A stretch of DNA of 27,023 nucleotides. It comes from Fusobacterium sp. (GTDB lineage: Bacteria > Fusobacteriota > Fusobacteriia > Fusobacteriales > Fusobacteriaceae). This document shows, piece after piece, positions 16,808 through 23,984 of the stretch. The DNA is taken from assembly GCA_019416865.1 (NCBI GenBank), contig DXWL01000029.1, forward strand, positions 1 to 27,023, in the 5' to 3' direction. The position numbers and the translations under genes are program-made. Each line of letters opens with the position of its first letter. The stretch's first letter is position 1. Under the pieces are notes generated by a model. It had not been told where the DNA came from. It did no database searches and was given only the letters and a program-made list of their open reading frames with translations.

Positions 16808-17167
16808 ATGAATATAAAAGAGATGCGTTCTCAAACTGGTTTCAGTCAAAGTAAATTTGCAGAGATGTTTGATATTCCTGTTGCAACATTAAAAGATTGG
16901 GAGCAGGGAAGAAGAACTCCCCCTGTTTATGTTACAAATATGATAAAAACTATTCTTGAGTTTAAAGGATTAGTCACAAATGAAGAATATCTTATAGCTT
17001 GTGAAAAAAGAAAAAAAAGTGTGGAAAGAGCTGTGGCAATAATTTTAACTGCAACACAAGGACCTGATGAAAATTTTATGAAAATATTGGAAAAATATAT
17101 TTTAGGAAAAATTTCTTTGGAAGAGATTTCAAAAAAAGTGGACAGTTTGGAATTTTTAGGAGTGTAA
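16808..17167 (+). CDS. XRE-type HTH protein with VbhA-like tail, putative Fic antitoxin
   Basis: A 119-residue protein from ATG 16808 (AGGAG at 16795-16799). Residues about 9-35 form an XRE/HigA-like helix-turn-helix (TGFSQSKFAEMFDIPVATLK). The C-terminal part (about 70-112) contains TATQGPDENF then KYILGKISLEEI. This recalls VbhA-type Fic antitoxins, in which a Ser/Thr-x3-Glu-Gly helix plugs the Fic active site and a tail like YxxGEISxEE follows. In this alignment the inhibitory Glu would be Gln84 and the Ser/Thr would be Leu80, so the motif is degenerate. It ends 3 bases before the Fic start. It probably represses the operon and binds Fic; the tail assignment is from memory. Confidence 0.75.
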   Translation: MNIKEMRSQTGFSQSKFAEMFDIPVATLKDWEQGRRTPPVYVTNMIKTILEFKGLVTNEEYLIACEKRKKSVERAVAIILTATQGPDENFMKILEKYILGKISLEEISKKVDSLEFLGV

Positions 17168-17170
17168 CCT

Positions 17171-17878
17171 ATGAACGGAGGAAAGTATTGTTATCCTAAC
17201 AGCAATGTTTTAAAAAATAAATATAATATCAAAGATAAAGAGTTATTAGAAAAATTAGAAATTCAAAAAATGACTGTCAAACTTTTAGGGCTGGATATAA
17301 GACCTGAAAGAATTAAGCCTACATTAGACACAGAACATTTAACAGCAATTCATAAATATCTGTTTGAAGATATTTACCAATGGGCAGGAGAATTCAGAAG
17401 CGAAAATCTCTATAAAAGTGAACGGGTTTTATCAGGAGGTTCAGCAGAATATGCTGATTATCATGAAATAAAAAATAAACTGGATAAACTTTTTAAAGAT
17501 TATAAAGATATTTTATGGAGTGAGGTTTCTGACATTGGAAAAGAGGTTTCTGATTTTCTTCTTAAACTGTGGAGCATCCATCCATTTCGTGAGGGAAATA
17601 CCAGAACTTGTATCACATTTTTATGGCATTATCTGAAAGCACAAAATATTGATTTTCATGTTGAGCTTTTACGAAAAAATCCCATGTATGTAAGAGATTC
17701 TCTTGTTATGGCAAATTATGATGAAAAAAAATATTTGGAAAAAATTATTTCAGATGCTTTTATAAATTATTCTGAAACAGAAATTTTGCAGAAAAACAGT
17801 GATAATACAAGAGAAGAATATCAAATTGCAAAATCTGACTATCAAGCATTTAAAGAAAAAAATTCTGTAAAAAAATAA
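17171..17878 (+). CDS. Fic/DOC family protein (probable AMP-transferase toxin)
   Basis: A 235-residue Fic protein. The Fic motif is complete, HPFREGNTR at 137-145, with catalytic His137, the phosphate-binding GN pair and Arg145, so AMP transfer from ATP to a hydroxyl side chain of a target is expected. The N-terminal part has the usual TEHLTAIHKYLFEDIYQWAGEFR helices and a flap near 83-93. I see no Ser/Thr-x3-Glu-Gly/Asn inhibitory motif in the protein itself, so control should come from the adjacent HTH protein. AGGAG (17158-17162) is inside the upstream gene. The target is unknown; a gyrase/topoisomerase or translation target would fit known Fic toxins, but nothing here decides it. Confidence 0.93.
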   Translation: MNGGKYCYPNSNVLKNKYNIKDKELLEKLEIQKMTVKLLGLDIRPERIKPTLDTEHLTAIHKYLFEDIYQWAGEFRSENLYKSERVLSGGSAEYADYHEIKNKLDKLFKDYKDILWSEVSDIGKEVSDFLLKLWSIHPFREGNTRTCITFLWHYLKAQNIDFHVELLRKNPMYVRDSLVMANYDEKKYLEKIISDAFINYSETEILQKNSDNTREEYQIAKSDYQAFKEKNSVKK

Positions 17879-17904
17879 AAATTATTATTGATGATATACA
17901 CAAA
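17874..17904. repeat. Copy 3 (variant) of the AT-rich 25-nt element
   Basis: AAAAATTATTATTG then ATGATATACACA, the same orientation as copies 1 and 2 with a few changes. It begins inside the Fic stop region and lies before mfd. With copy 2 it brackets the GNAT, HTH and Fic genes. Confidence 0.5.
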
Positions 17905-17927
17905 AAGTAAAAAATACAGGAGGAGTT

Positions 17928-20924
17928 ATGTTTAAGCAGAACACCTTTTCACAAGATGATTTATACAGAGGTTCTCTCCCTTTTTTTCTTTCAGATGAGA
18001 AAGAGGGTGTGGTGTTTCTTGCATCTTCAAACAAAAACATTGAAGATTATTACTACACACTGAAAGATATATACGACGGAGATATTTTAAAAATAGATGA
18101 TTTTGAAAATGAAAATGATGAATACAAAAAAAACTATGCACTGATTGACTGCCTGAAAAACAGTAAAAAATATATTATTCTAATATCACTTCAAGGAGTT
18201 ATGAAAAAATATGTAAAAGAGGGAGAGATGCTCTCTTTTGAAAAAGGAAAGATTATAAAGAGAAAAGAGCTTGAGGAAAAACTTGTAAGCAGTGGATACA
18301 GCAGAAACTACATGGTAGAAAAAGAGATGGAATATTCTCTTCGTGGAGATATTTTAGATATTTTTCCATTGAGCAGTGAGCTTCCTTACAGAATAGAATT
18401 TTTTGATGACGAGATTGAAAGAATTACAGAATTTGATTTTTACACTCAAAAAAGTATTGAGGAAAAAGAATCTGTTCATATGTATATAGACAAAAATAAT
18501 AATAAAAGATTTTTGTTTACTGAGATATTAAAAGCTTTTGGAAATTCATTAAAAAAATTATATATTGAAAACACAGAAATTTTAAAATATAAGCTGGAAG
18601 AATTTATTTTAAAAAACAGAGATATGGAAGAAGAATATAGGGATATCTTCTCTCAAATTACATCTGAATTTATCCCTCTTGAAACAAAGAGATTGGATTT
18701 TGACAAAGTCAAAAAATATGAAGATTTAGAAGTTATTAAAAAAGAAAGTAAAAAACAGAAAATCTTAATTCTTTCAGAAGAGAAAAAAAGATACGACGAA
18801 ATATTTGCAGGTTGTAAAAATATAGAAACTAAAAAATATCCTCACTATGAGGGATTTTATGCAGGAGATACTCTTGTTCTTACAGACAGAGAGATAAAGG
18901 GAATAAGAGTTAAGAAAGAGGTTCGCAGTCGTGGAGGAGTGAGATATGAAAATATCACACAGATAAGAGAAGGAGACTATATTATTCACGAGAATTTTGG
19001 AGTGGGAAAATATCTTGGTATTGAAGTTATAGATGGAGGGGACTACCTGATGATTCAATATGCAGGGGAGGACAAACTCTATGTTCCCACTGAAAACCTT
19101 AACAGAATAGAAAAATATATCTGTGATCCTGGAAATGTTCCTGAAATATATACTCTTGGACGGAAAGGATTTAAGAGAAAAAGAGAAAAACTTGAAAATG
19201 AGATGAGAGAGTTTGCACAGGAGCTTATTGCTGTTCAAGCTAGAAGAAAAACTGCTGTAGGATATGCTTTCTCAAAAGATACAGTGTGGCAGGAAGAGTT
19301 TGAAGAGGGATTTCCTTATACAGAAACCAAAGACCAATTGGAAGCTATTAGAATGGTAAAACAGGATATGGAATCTGACAGGGTTATGGACAGAATAATC
19401 TGTGGAGATGTGGGATTTGGAAAAACAGAGATTGCCATGAGAGCAGCTTTTAAAGCTGTAAATGACGGCAAACAGGTGCTTATTATTACACCTACTACAG
19501 TTCTTGCCGACCAACACTATGAAAGATTTAAAGAGAGATTTCAAAACTACCCTATAAATATATCTCTTATGAGCAGAATAAGTACTGAGAAAGAACAGCA
19601 GGAAACTCTAAAGAAAATGGCTCTGGGAGCTGTAGACCTTGTTATAGGAACTCACAGACTTCTTTCTGATGATATCTATCTTTCAAATCTTGGGCTTGTA
19701 ATAGTAGACGAAGAACAAAAATTTGGAGTAAAGGCAAAAGAGAAACTGAAAAAAATGAAGGAGAATGTGGATCTTTTAACTCTTACTGCAACACCTATTC
19801 CAAGAACTCTAAACCTTGCACTTCTTGGAATAAGAGATATCTCTGTAATAAAAACAGCACCTCCAAACAGACTTCCTATAGAAAACATTCTTATTGACAA
19901 TAATAAAGAAACAATAAGAGATGTGATTATGAAAGAGATAGGAAGAGAGGGACAGGTATTCTATATCTACAACTCAATTTATGGAATGGAATATAAAGCT
20001 AAGGAACTGGCAAAAATTCTCCCTCCATATATTAAAATAGGATATGCTCACGGAAGAATGGCTGCAAAACAGATAAAAGAGATTTTATACCAATTTGAAA
20101 ACGGAGATATTGATGTGCTTCTTACAACTACAATTGTAGAAAATGGAATAGACATTGAAAATGCCAACACAATCATAATCGAAGGTATTGAAAAACTTGG
20201 ACTTTCTCAAATTTATCAGCTGAGAGGCCGTGTGGGAAGAGGAAAGAAAAAAGCATATTGCTATCTTGTAACAGACAGTGAGAGAAAATATAATAAAAAA
20301 ACTAACCTTAGAAAAGATACTATTGAAAAAATCCAAGGGCTTGGAGTAGGATTTAACCTTTCCCTTGAAGATATGAATATAAGAGGGGCAGGAGAGATTT
20401 TAGGGGATAAACAGCACGGAGCATTGGAAACTTTTGGATATAACCTATATATGAAACTTCTTCAAGAGGAGATTGAAAAACAAAAAGGTGAATACAGAGT
20501 TAAATCTGATGTTAAAATTACTCTTAATGAAACTGCCTACATTCCAAAAGAATATATTGAAGAGTATGAAAAAATCAATATTTACAAAAGAGCTGTAGAG
20601 ATGACAGAACTCTCTGATATTGAAAATCTTTTTGCAGAGATTGAGGACAGATTTGGAAAAGCACCTCAAGAAGTTAAAAACCTTTTCAGATTTTTAAAAG
20701 TAAAATCTCTTGCTATGAAATTTGGAGTGGCAGAGATTACAAAAGAGGATAATAACACTTACTTTATGAAATTTGATAAGGAAAAAATTATTCCTGAAAA
20801 AATAATCGGCATGATTACTACAGGAAAATGCAAACTTAAGGGAAAAGACAGTGTTATATATGAAAAAGATATAACTGAATTTTTTAGAGAGTATGAGGAG
20901 GAAAAAATTGAAGGAATTTTATAG
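17928..20924 (+). CDS. mfd: Transcription-repair coupling factor Mfd
   Basis: A 998-residue ATP-driven DNA translocase that removes stalled RNA polymerase at lesions and recruits the UvrABC system. It is shorter than E. coli Mfd (1148). The UvrB-like part holds LRGDILDIFPL (about 138-148). The CarD-like RNA polymerase-binding domain is at about 345-400 (IREGDYIIHENFGVG). The helicase motor has Walker A GDVGFGKT (493-500), DEEQ (594-597) and LTATPIPRTL, then a RecG-like translocation region and the C-terminal TRCF D7 domain. ATG follows AGGAGGAG, 49 bases after the Fic stop. The 3' end overlaps mazG, so the two are coupled. Confidence 0.97.
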   Translation: MFKQNTFSQDDLYRGSLPFFLSDEKEGVVFLASSNKNIEDYYYTLKDIYDGDILKIDDFENENDEYKKNYALIDCLKNSKKYIILISLQGVMKKYVKEGEMLSFEKGKIIKRKELEEKLVSSGYSRNYMVEKEMEYSLRGDILDIFPLSSELPYRIEFFDDEIERITEFDFYTQKSIEEKESVHMYIDKNNNKRFLFTEILKAFGNSLKKLYIENTEILKYKLEEFILKNRDMEEEYRDIFSQITSEFIPLETKRLDFDKVKKYEDLEVIKKESKKQKILILSEEKKRYDEIFAGCKNIETKKYPHYEGFYAGDTLVLTDREIKGIRVKKEVRSRGGVRYENITQIREGDYIIHENFGVGKYLGIEVIDGGDYLMIQYAGEDKLYVPTENLNRIEKYICDPGNVPEIYTLGRKGFKRKREKLENEMREFAQELIAVQARRKTAVGYAFSKDTVWQEEFEEGFPYTETKDQLEAIRMVKQDMESDRVMDRIICGDVGFGKTEIAMRAAFKAVNDGKQVLIITPTTVLADQHYERFKERFQNYPINISLMSRISTEKEQQETLKKMALGAVDLVIGTHRLLSDDIYLSNLGLVIVDEEQKFGVKAKEKLKKMKENVDLLTLTATPIPRTLNLALLGIRDISVIKTAPPNRLPIENILIDNNKETIRDVIMKEIGREGQVFYIYNSIYGMEYKAKELAKILPPYIKIGYAHGRMAAKQIKEILYQFENGDIDVLLTTTIVENGIDIENANTIIIEGIEKLGLSQIYQLRGRVGRGKKKAYCYLVTDSERKYNKKTNLRKDTIEKIQGLGVGFNLSLEDMNIRGAGEILGDKQHGALETFGYNLYMKLLQEEIEKQKGEYRVKSDVKITLNETAYIPKEYIEEYEKINIYKRAVEMTELSDIENLFAEIEDRFGKAPQEVKNLFRFLKVKSLAMKFGVAEITKEDNNTYFMKFDKEKIIPEKIIGMITTGKCKLKGKDSVIYEKDITEFFREYEEEKIEGIL

Positions 20925-21672
20925 ACTTGTTGAAATAATGGATATTCTTCGTGGAGAAAACGGCTGTCCTTGGGATAAAGAGCAGACTCTTGAAAGCTTG
21001 AAGCCATCTTTTTTAGAAGAGGTGTATGAAACAATAGAGGCTATGGACAAAGGGGGAGAGGAACTTAAAGGTGAGCTGGGAGATGTCCTTCTTCATGTAG
21101 TTTTTCAAGCAAAGATATGCAAAGAAAAAGGGGAATTTGACATAGACGATGTGGCTCATGAAATCTGTGAAAAACTTATCAGACGCCATCCTCACATATT
21201 TTCAGATGTCCATGTAGAAAACAGCAATGATGTTTCAGTGAACTGGGAAAAAATTAAAAGAGAGGAAAAACTTCATAAAGACAGAAAATCTGTTCTTGAT
21301 GGAATACCAAAAGCTCTTCCAGCCCTTTTAAAAGCGGAAAAAATGCAAAGAAAAGCTGCTGCCTGTGGTTTTGACTGGGACAATCCAGAAGATGTGTTTA
21401 AAAAGGTAAAAGAGGAGCTATACGAAGTGCAGGAAGCTGCAGAGGAAAAAGATCACAACCATCTTGAAGAGGAGATAGGAGATCTTCTTTTTGCTGTAGT
21501 AAACTATGCTCGTCATATGAAAATAGATTCTTCTGAAGCTCTGAGAAAGTGTACAGAAAAGTTTGAAAGAAGATTCAGATATGTAGAAGAGCATTGTGAT
21601 CTTGAAAAAGCAGATTTAAAAGAGATGGATTATTTTTGGGAAGAAGCGAAAAAATCAGAAAAAAGGAATTAA
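20908..21672 (+). CDS. mazG: Nucleoside triphosphate pyrophosphohydrolase MazG
   Basis: About 254 residues with two tandem MazG domains, hydrolysing nucleoside triphosphates to monophosphates and diphosphate (house-cleaning of odd or excess nucleotides). The N-terminal domain has GENGCPWDKEQT, EEVYE and the metal-binding ELGDVL; the second has KEELYEVQEA and EEIGDLLF. I choose TTG 20908 because AGGAGG (20896-20901) is 6 bases before it; the ATG at 20893 directly abuts that ribosome site. This gives a 17-base overlap with the mfd end. Confidence 0.95.
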   Translation: MKEFYRLVEIMDILRGENGCPWDKEQTLESLKPSFLEEVYETIEAMDKGGEELKGELGDVLLHVVFQAKICKEKGEFDIDDVAHEICEKLIRRHPHIFSDVHVENSNDVSVNWEKIKREEKLHKDRKSVLDGIPKALPALLKAEKMQRKAAACGFDWDNPEDVFKKVKEELYEVQEAAEEKDHNHLEEEIGDLLFAVVNYARHMKIDSSEALRKCTEKFERRFRYVEEHCDLEKADLKEMDYFWEEAKKSEKRN

Positions 21673-21718
21673 TATATTAAAAAAATAGATAAAGGTTAAT
21701 AAAAATTCGAAAAAAATA

Positions 21719-21746
21719 TTGACTTATAGAAAAAATGAGGTATAAA
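21719..21746 (+). promoter_or_regulatory. Promoter of rqcP-ispE-spoVG
   Basis: TTGACT (21719-21724), a 16-base spacer and TATAAA (21741-21746), 19 bases before the rqcP start. It suggests a transcription unit separate from mfd-mazG. Confidence 0.65.
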
Positions 21747-21764
21747 TAGTAGAAAGGGGCAATA

Positions 21765-22058
21765 ATGAGATTAGATAAGTTTTTGAAAGTAAGCAGAATT
21801 ATAAAAAGAAGACCCATTGCAAAAATAGTTGTAGATGGAGGAAAAGCTAAAATCAACGGAAAAACAGCAAAGGCAAGTACAGCTCTTAAAACAGGAGATA
21901 TCTTGGAGCTGGAATATTATGATAAATATTTCAAATTTGAGATTTTAGAAGTTCCTGAGGGAAATGTTCCCAAAGATAAGAGCAACGATTTAGTAAAAGT
22001 TTTGGACAGCAAGGGAATAGCTGTTGACTTAAGTTCTGACAAGGAGATTTTAGAATAA
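21765..22058 (+). CDS. rqcP: S4-domain RNA-binding protein RqcP (YabO/Hsp15 family)
   Basis: A 97-residue protein with an N-terminal S4 RNA-binding domain (MRLDKFLKVSRIIKRRPIAK to about residue 60) and a short C-terminal extension. In Bacillus, RqcP binds obstructed 50S subunits together with RqcH and supports addition of alanine tails to stalled peptides; the same role is inferred here. AAAGGGG precedes the ATG by 5 bases. It ends one base before ispE, so the two are coupled. Heat-shock Hsp15 is a related alternative name. Confidence 0.9.
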   Translation: MRLDKFLKVSRIIKRRPIAKIVVDGGKAKINGKTAKASTALKTGDILELEYYDKYFKFEILEVPEGNVPKDKSNDLVKVLDSKGIAVDLSSDKEILE

Positions 22059-22059
22059 T

Positions 22060-22929
22060 ATGCTTATAAATATAAAAAGCAACGGAAAGATAAACATAGG
22101 ACTTAACATTGTTGAAAAACTTCCAAACGGCTATCACAGCCTTGATATGACAATGCTGCCTATATCTCTTGCTGATGAACTTACAATAAATTTTAAAGAA
22201 AAAAAAGGAAATCTTCATATTTCATCGAATATAGAGGATATACCTACAGATGAAAGAAATATTTTATGGAAGATATATGATGCTTTCTATAATTTCGCAA
22301 AACTTGAAAAAGAGGAAATTGATGTGTATCTTCACAAAGTTATCCCTCACGAAGCAGGGCTTGGAGGAGGAAGTTCTAATGGAGCTTTTTTCCTTAAAGA
22401 GCTTAATAACTTTCATAAAAATATCTTAACAGAAGAGGAGCTTATCTCTCTTGGAAAAACTGTAGGAGCTGATATCCCATTCTTTATTAAAAACTGCCCT
22501 TGCAGAGTAAAAGGGATAGGAGAAAAATTAGAAAAAATAGAAAATAATCTTCAGTGTGATATTATTCTTGTAAAACCAAGTTTTGGAGTATCTACAAAAG
22601 AAGCTTATTCTCTTTACAGTGAGCTTTCACAGAAGAGAGAGGCTAATATGGATAAAATCACTGAAGGGCTTAAAAATAACTTAAGAGATGTCATAGAAAA
22701 ATATTCTGAAAATATTCTTGAACAGGCTCTTCTTCTTTCAAATGAGAATATTCAATCTTTTAGAAAAGAGCTTAATGAATTAGAAAAAAAATGCAATACA
22801 AAGTTTTTTATGTCGGGAAGTGGAAGTTGTTATTATACTTTTGTTCCTAAAAATGAGGGAGAAAAATATAGTGCGCTTCTAAAAACAAAGCTAAATAACT
22901 GCCGTATTGAGAGCTGCAGTTTTTTATAG
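22060..22929 (+). CDS. ispE: 4-diphosphocytidyl-2-C-methyl-D-erythritol kinase
   Basis: A 289-residue GHMP kinase of the MEP isoprenoid pathway, phosphorylating CDP-methylerythritol with ATP in the cytoplasm. It shows the N-terminal SNGKINIGLNI with active-site Lys10, GYHSLDMTMLPI, the ATP loop GLGGGSSNGAF (100-110), VGADIPFF with the catalytic Asp, and the C-terminal MSGSGSCYY loop. The length is normal. AAGGAG (22041-22046) lies 13 bases before the ATG inside rqcP, a fairly long spacing that fits coupling with the upstream gene. Confidence 0.96.
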   Translation: MLINIKSNGKINIGLNIVEKLPNGYHSLDMTMLPISLADELTINFKEKKGNLHISSNIEDIPTDERNILWKIYDAFYNFAKLEKEEIDVYLHKVIPHEAGLGGGSSNGAFFLKELNNFHKNILTEEELISLGKTVGADIPFFIKNCPCRVKGIGEKLEKIENNLQCDIILVKPSFGVSTKEAYSLYSELSQKREANMDKITEGLKNNLRDVIEKYSENILEQALLLSNENIQSFRKELNELEKKCNTKFFMSGSGSCYYTFVPKNEGEKYSALLKTKLNNCRIESCSFL

Positions 22930-22967
22930 GTTACAACATTACTAATTAAAGGACGGTGCATTTAGAC

Positions 22968-23270
22968 ATGAAAATTACAGACATTAGATTAAGAGCAGTA
23001 AAAAGTGAGAATGAAGTAAAATTAAAAGCATACGCTGATGTTACTTTCAACGGGTGCTTTGTTGTTCATGGTTTGAAAATAATAGACGGACAAAAAGGAA
23101 TGTTTGTAGCTATGCCTTCAAGAAAAATGCCTGATGGAGAGTATAAAGACATAGCACACCCTATTACTCCTGAACTTAGAAAAGAGATAACAGACACTGT
23201 TATTGCAAAATATAATGATGTGATGGCAACTGGAGAAGCACTGCCTGAAACAGAAGAAGCAGCTGAATAA
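22968..23270 (+). CDS. spoVG: SpoVG family regulator
   Basis: A 100-residue SpoVG protein (MKITDIRLR start, KAYADVTFNGCFVVHGLKI and AMPSRKMPDGEYKDIAHPI). In Firmicutes and spirochaetes it binds DNA and RNA and tunes many genes; here, in a lineage that does not sporulate, it is probably a general regulator. I use ATG 22968, which gives the family N-terminus. An in-frame GTG at 22956 sits almost on AAAGGA (22948-22953) and is unlikely. The C-terminus is acidic (ETEEAAE). It follows ispE by 38 bases and has its own terminator. Confidence 0.96.
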   Translation: MKITDIRLRAVKSENEVKLKAYADVTFNGCFVVHGLKIIDGQKGMFVAMPSRKMPDGEYKDIAHPITPELRKEITDTVIAKYNDVMATGEALPETEEAAE

Positions 23271-23292
23271 AAATTAAATATACCTATAAAAG

Positions 23293-23325
23293 ATGCCTTT
23301 TTACAAAAAAAGGCATTTTTTTTAT
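23293..23325 (+). terminator. spoVG terminator
   Basis: ATGCCTTTTT pairs with AAAAAGGCAT (arms 23293-23302 and 23307-23316), followed by eight or more T residues. Confidence 0.9.
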
Positions 23326-23342
23326 TTTTTCTATTTTTAGTG

Positions 23343-23371
23343 TTGACAAAGTAAATTATTTATGATAAAAT
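23343..23371 (+). promoter_or_regulatory. tRNA-Gln promoter
   Basis: Consensus TTGACA (23343-23348), 17 bases, TAAAAT (23366-23371). It would start just before the mature tRNA end at 23383. Confidence 0.85.
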
Positions 23372-23382
23372 CCTTTTGTTAT

Positions 23383-23457
23383 TGGGGCGTCGCCAAGCGG
23401 TAAGGCAACGGACTTTGACTCCGTTATGCGTTGGTTCGAATCCAGCCGCCCCAGCCA
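23383..23457 (+). tRNA. tRNA-Gln (anticodon UUG)
   Basis: Acceptor TGGGGCG (23383-23389) pairs with CGCCCCA (23447-23453). The anticodon stem is ACGGA/TCCGT with loop CTTTGAC, anticodon TTG at 23415-23417. The T arm is GTTGG/CCAGC with TTCGAAT. Discriminator G is followed by an encoded CCA. The U1-A72 pair is typical of bacterial tRNA-Gln. It is a single gene with its own promoter and terminator. Confidence 0.97.
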
Positions 23458-23468
23458 ACAAGAATTCA

Positions 23469-23495
23469 AACTCTCTGTATAGAGAGTTTTTTTTT
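23469..23495 (+). terminator. tRNA-Gln terminator
   Basis: AACTCTCT (23469-23476), loop GTAT, AGAGAGTT (23481-23488), then a T-run. Confidence 0.9.
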
Positions 23496-23513
23496 ATACA
23501 TAAAAAAATATAA

Positions 23514-23540
23514 AAGGGCTGTAAAAATACAACAGCCCTT
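23514..23540. terminator. Hairpin, probable terminator of the remnant gene
   Basis: AAGGGCTGT (23514-23522) pairs with ACAGCCCTT (23532-23540). It lies 22 bases beyond the stop of the minus-strand remnant and shares the GGGCTGT core with the terminator at 12154-12191. Confidence 0.65.
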
Positions 23541-23562
23541 GATATAAAATAAAAATATTAAA

Positions 23563-23704
23563 TTATTCTTTTACAAGAATTTTTTCTATTTCAGCTATAT
23601 AGATAAGATGGTATCCTCCACCATACCATTTAGCTGCAAATTCAGAGTCCATTTAATTCAGTAATAACAGACCAACCTAATTTTTTTATCAGGTTGTTAC
23701 ACAT
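23563..23704 (-). pseudogene. Small frameshifted gene or gene remnant
   Basis: Two short minus-strand frames overlap: 23704-23642 (20 residues, MCNNLIKKLGWSVITELN...) and 23652-23563 (29 residues, MDSEFAAKWYGGGYHLIYI...ILVKE). Joined by one frameshift near 23645-23652 they give one protein of about 48 residues with protein-like composition (KWYGGGYHLIYIAEIEK). I do not recognise the family. It may be a decayed gene, a sequencing error, a frameshifted small gene, or two real small proteins. A terminator hairpin follows it. Confidence 0.5.
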
Positions 23705-23735
23705 TTTTCTCTGTATAAAAATTTATAATCTTTTA

Positions 23736-23800
23736 TATAAAAAAGACAAGGTTTGGTAGCCCTTGTCTTTTTGCTCTTTTTTACTAATCAATTACTTGTT
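23736..23800 (-). ncRNA. Candidate antitoxin small RNA of a type I toxin-antitoxin pair
   Basis: A minus-strand promoter with TTGATT (23835-23830), 17 bases and TATAAT (23812-23807, with TGA before it) predicts a start near 23800. The RNA would run about 65 nt and end at hairpin AAAAGACAAGG/CCTTGTCTTTT (23741-23771) plus six T residues. It has no open reading frame of note. It is complementary to the toxin mRNA in four places through direct repeats: 23784-23801 with 23902-23920 (one-base indel), 23771-23778 with 23848-23855, 23752-23759 with 23993-24000, and 23781-23790 with 23955-23964. It should therefore pair with the mRNA in trans and silence it. Expression is not shown by sequence alone. 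Confidence 0.7.
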
Positions 23801-23806
23801 AGGTAA

Positions 23807-23844
23807 ATTATATCATAGAATTTTTTATAAATCAATGATATAAT
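23807..23844. promoter_or_regulatory. Symmetric divergent promoters of the toxin mRNA and small RNA
   Basis: ATTATATCAT (23807-23816) and ATGATATAAT (23835-23844) are a perfect inverted repeat, each an extended -10 (TGATATAAT) facing outward. The leftward -35 is TTGATT (17-base spacer); the rightward -35 is the poorer TAGAAT (23816-23821, 17-base spacer). The small RNA promoter is thus the stronger by inspection, as expected for a labile antitoxin RNA. Confidence 0.7.
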
Positions 23845-23866
23845 TAGTTGCTCTTGCTTCTTACTG

Positions 23867-23889
23867 TTCATCTCCTGAAAGGAGGTGAA
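23867..23889 (+). promoter_or_regulatory. Hairpin hiding the toxin ribosome-binding site
   Basis: TTCATCTCCT (23867-23876) pairs with AGGAGGTGAA (23880-23889) over 10 bp with one G-U pair and loop GAA. The entire very strong Shine-Dalgarno is in the stem, so translation should be low until the hairpin is opened or processed. Confidence 0.8.
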
Positions 23890-23892
23890 TAA

Positions 23893-23961
23893 GTGAGAAT
23901 TCTAATCAAATTACTTGTTATGATAATAATTTTTTTATTATTATCTAAAAACACTTACTAA
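23893..23961 (+). CDS. 22-residue hydrophobic peptide, candidate type I toxin
   Basis: GTG start at 23893, with AGGAGGTGA (23880-23888) 4 bases upstream. The peptide begins MRILIKLL and ends LLLSKNTY. Residues 7-17 are wholly hydrophobic (LLVMIIIFLLL), basic residues lie at the N-terminus and a short polar tail at the end: a single-pass membrane peptide like Ibs or Fst-class toxins, without the Fst PL/GxxxxxF pattern. Such peptides depolarise the membrane when overproduced. The mRNA would run from about 23851 to the terminator at 24017. Codons 4-9 are the main pairing site of the opposing small RNA. An alternative is an unregulated small membrane protein or leader peptide. I recognise no named family. 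Confidence 0.7.
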   Translation: MRILIKLLVMIIIFLLLSKNTY

Positions 23962-23984
23962 TCATTAGTACATAAGTTTTATGT

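Noticed and set aside
16195..17878. A prophage or insertion sequence
   Set aside because: No integrase, transposase or terminal inverted repeats are visible; only the short AT-rich direct elements bracket the region.
20893..20907. mazG start at the upstream ATG
   Set aside because: This ATG touches the AGGAGG that serves the TTG at 20908, and the added residues (MRRKK) are the translated ribosome site.
23563..23704. A second hydrophobic toxin peptide
   Set aside because: The joined frames give a mixed-charge, Gly/Tyr-containing sequence with no membrane segment, and no strong ribosome site precedes them.
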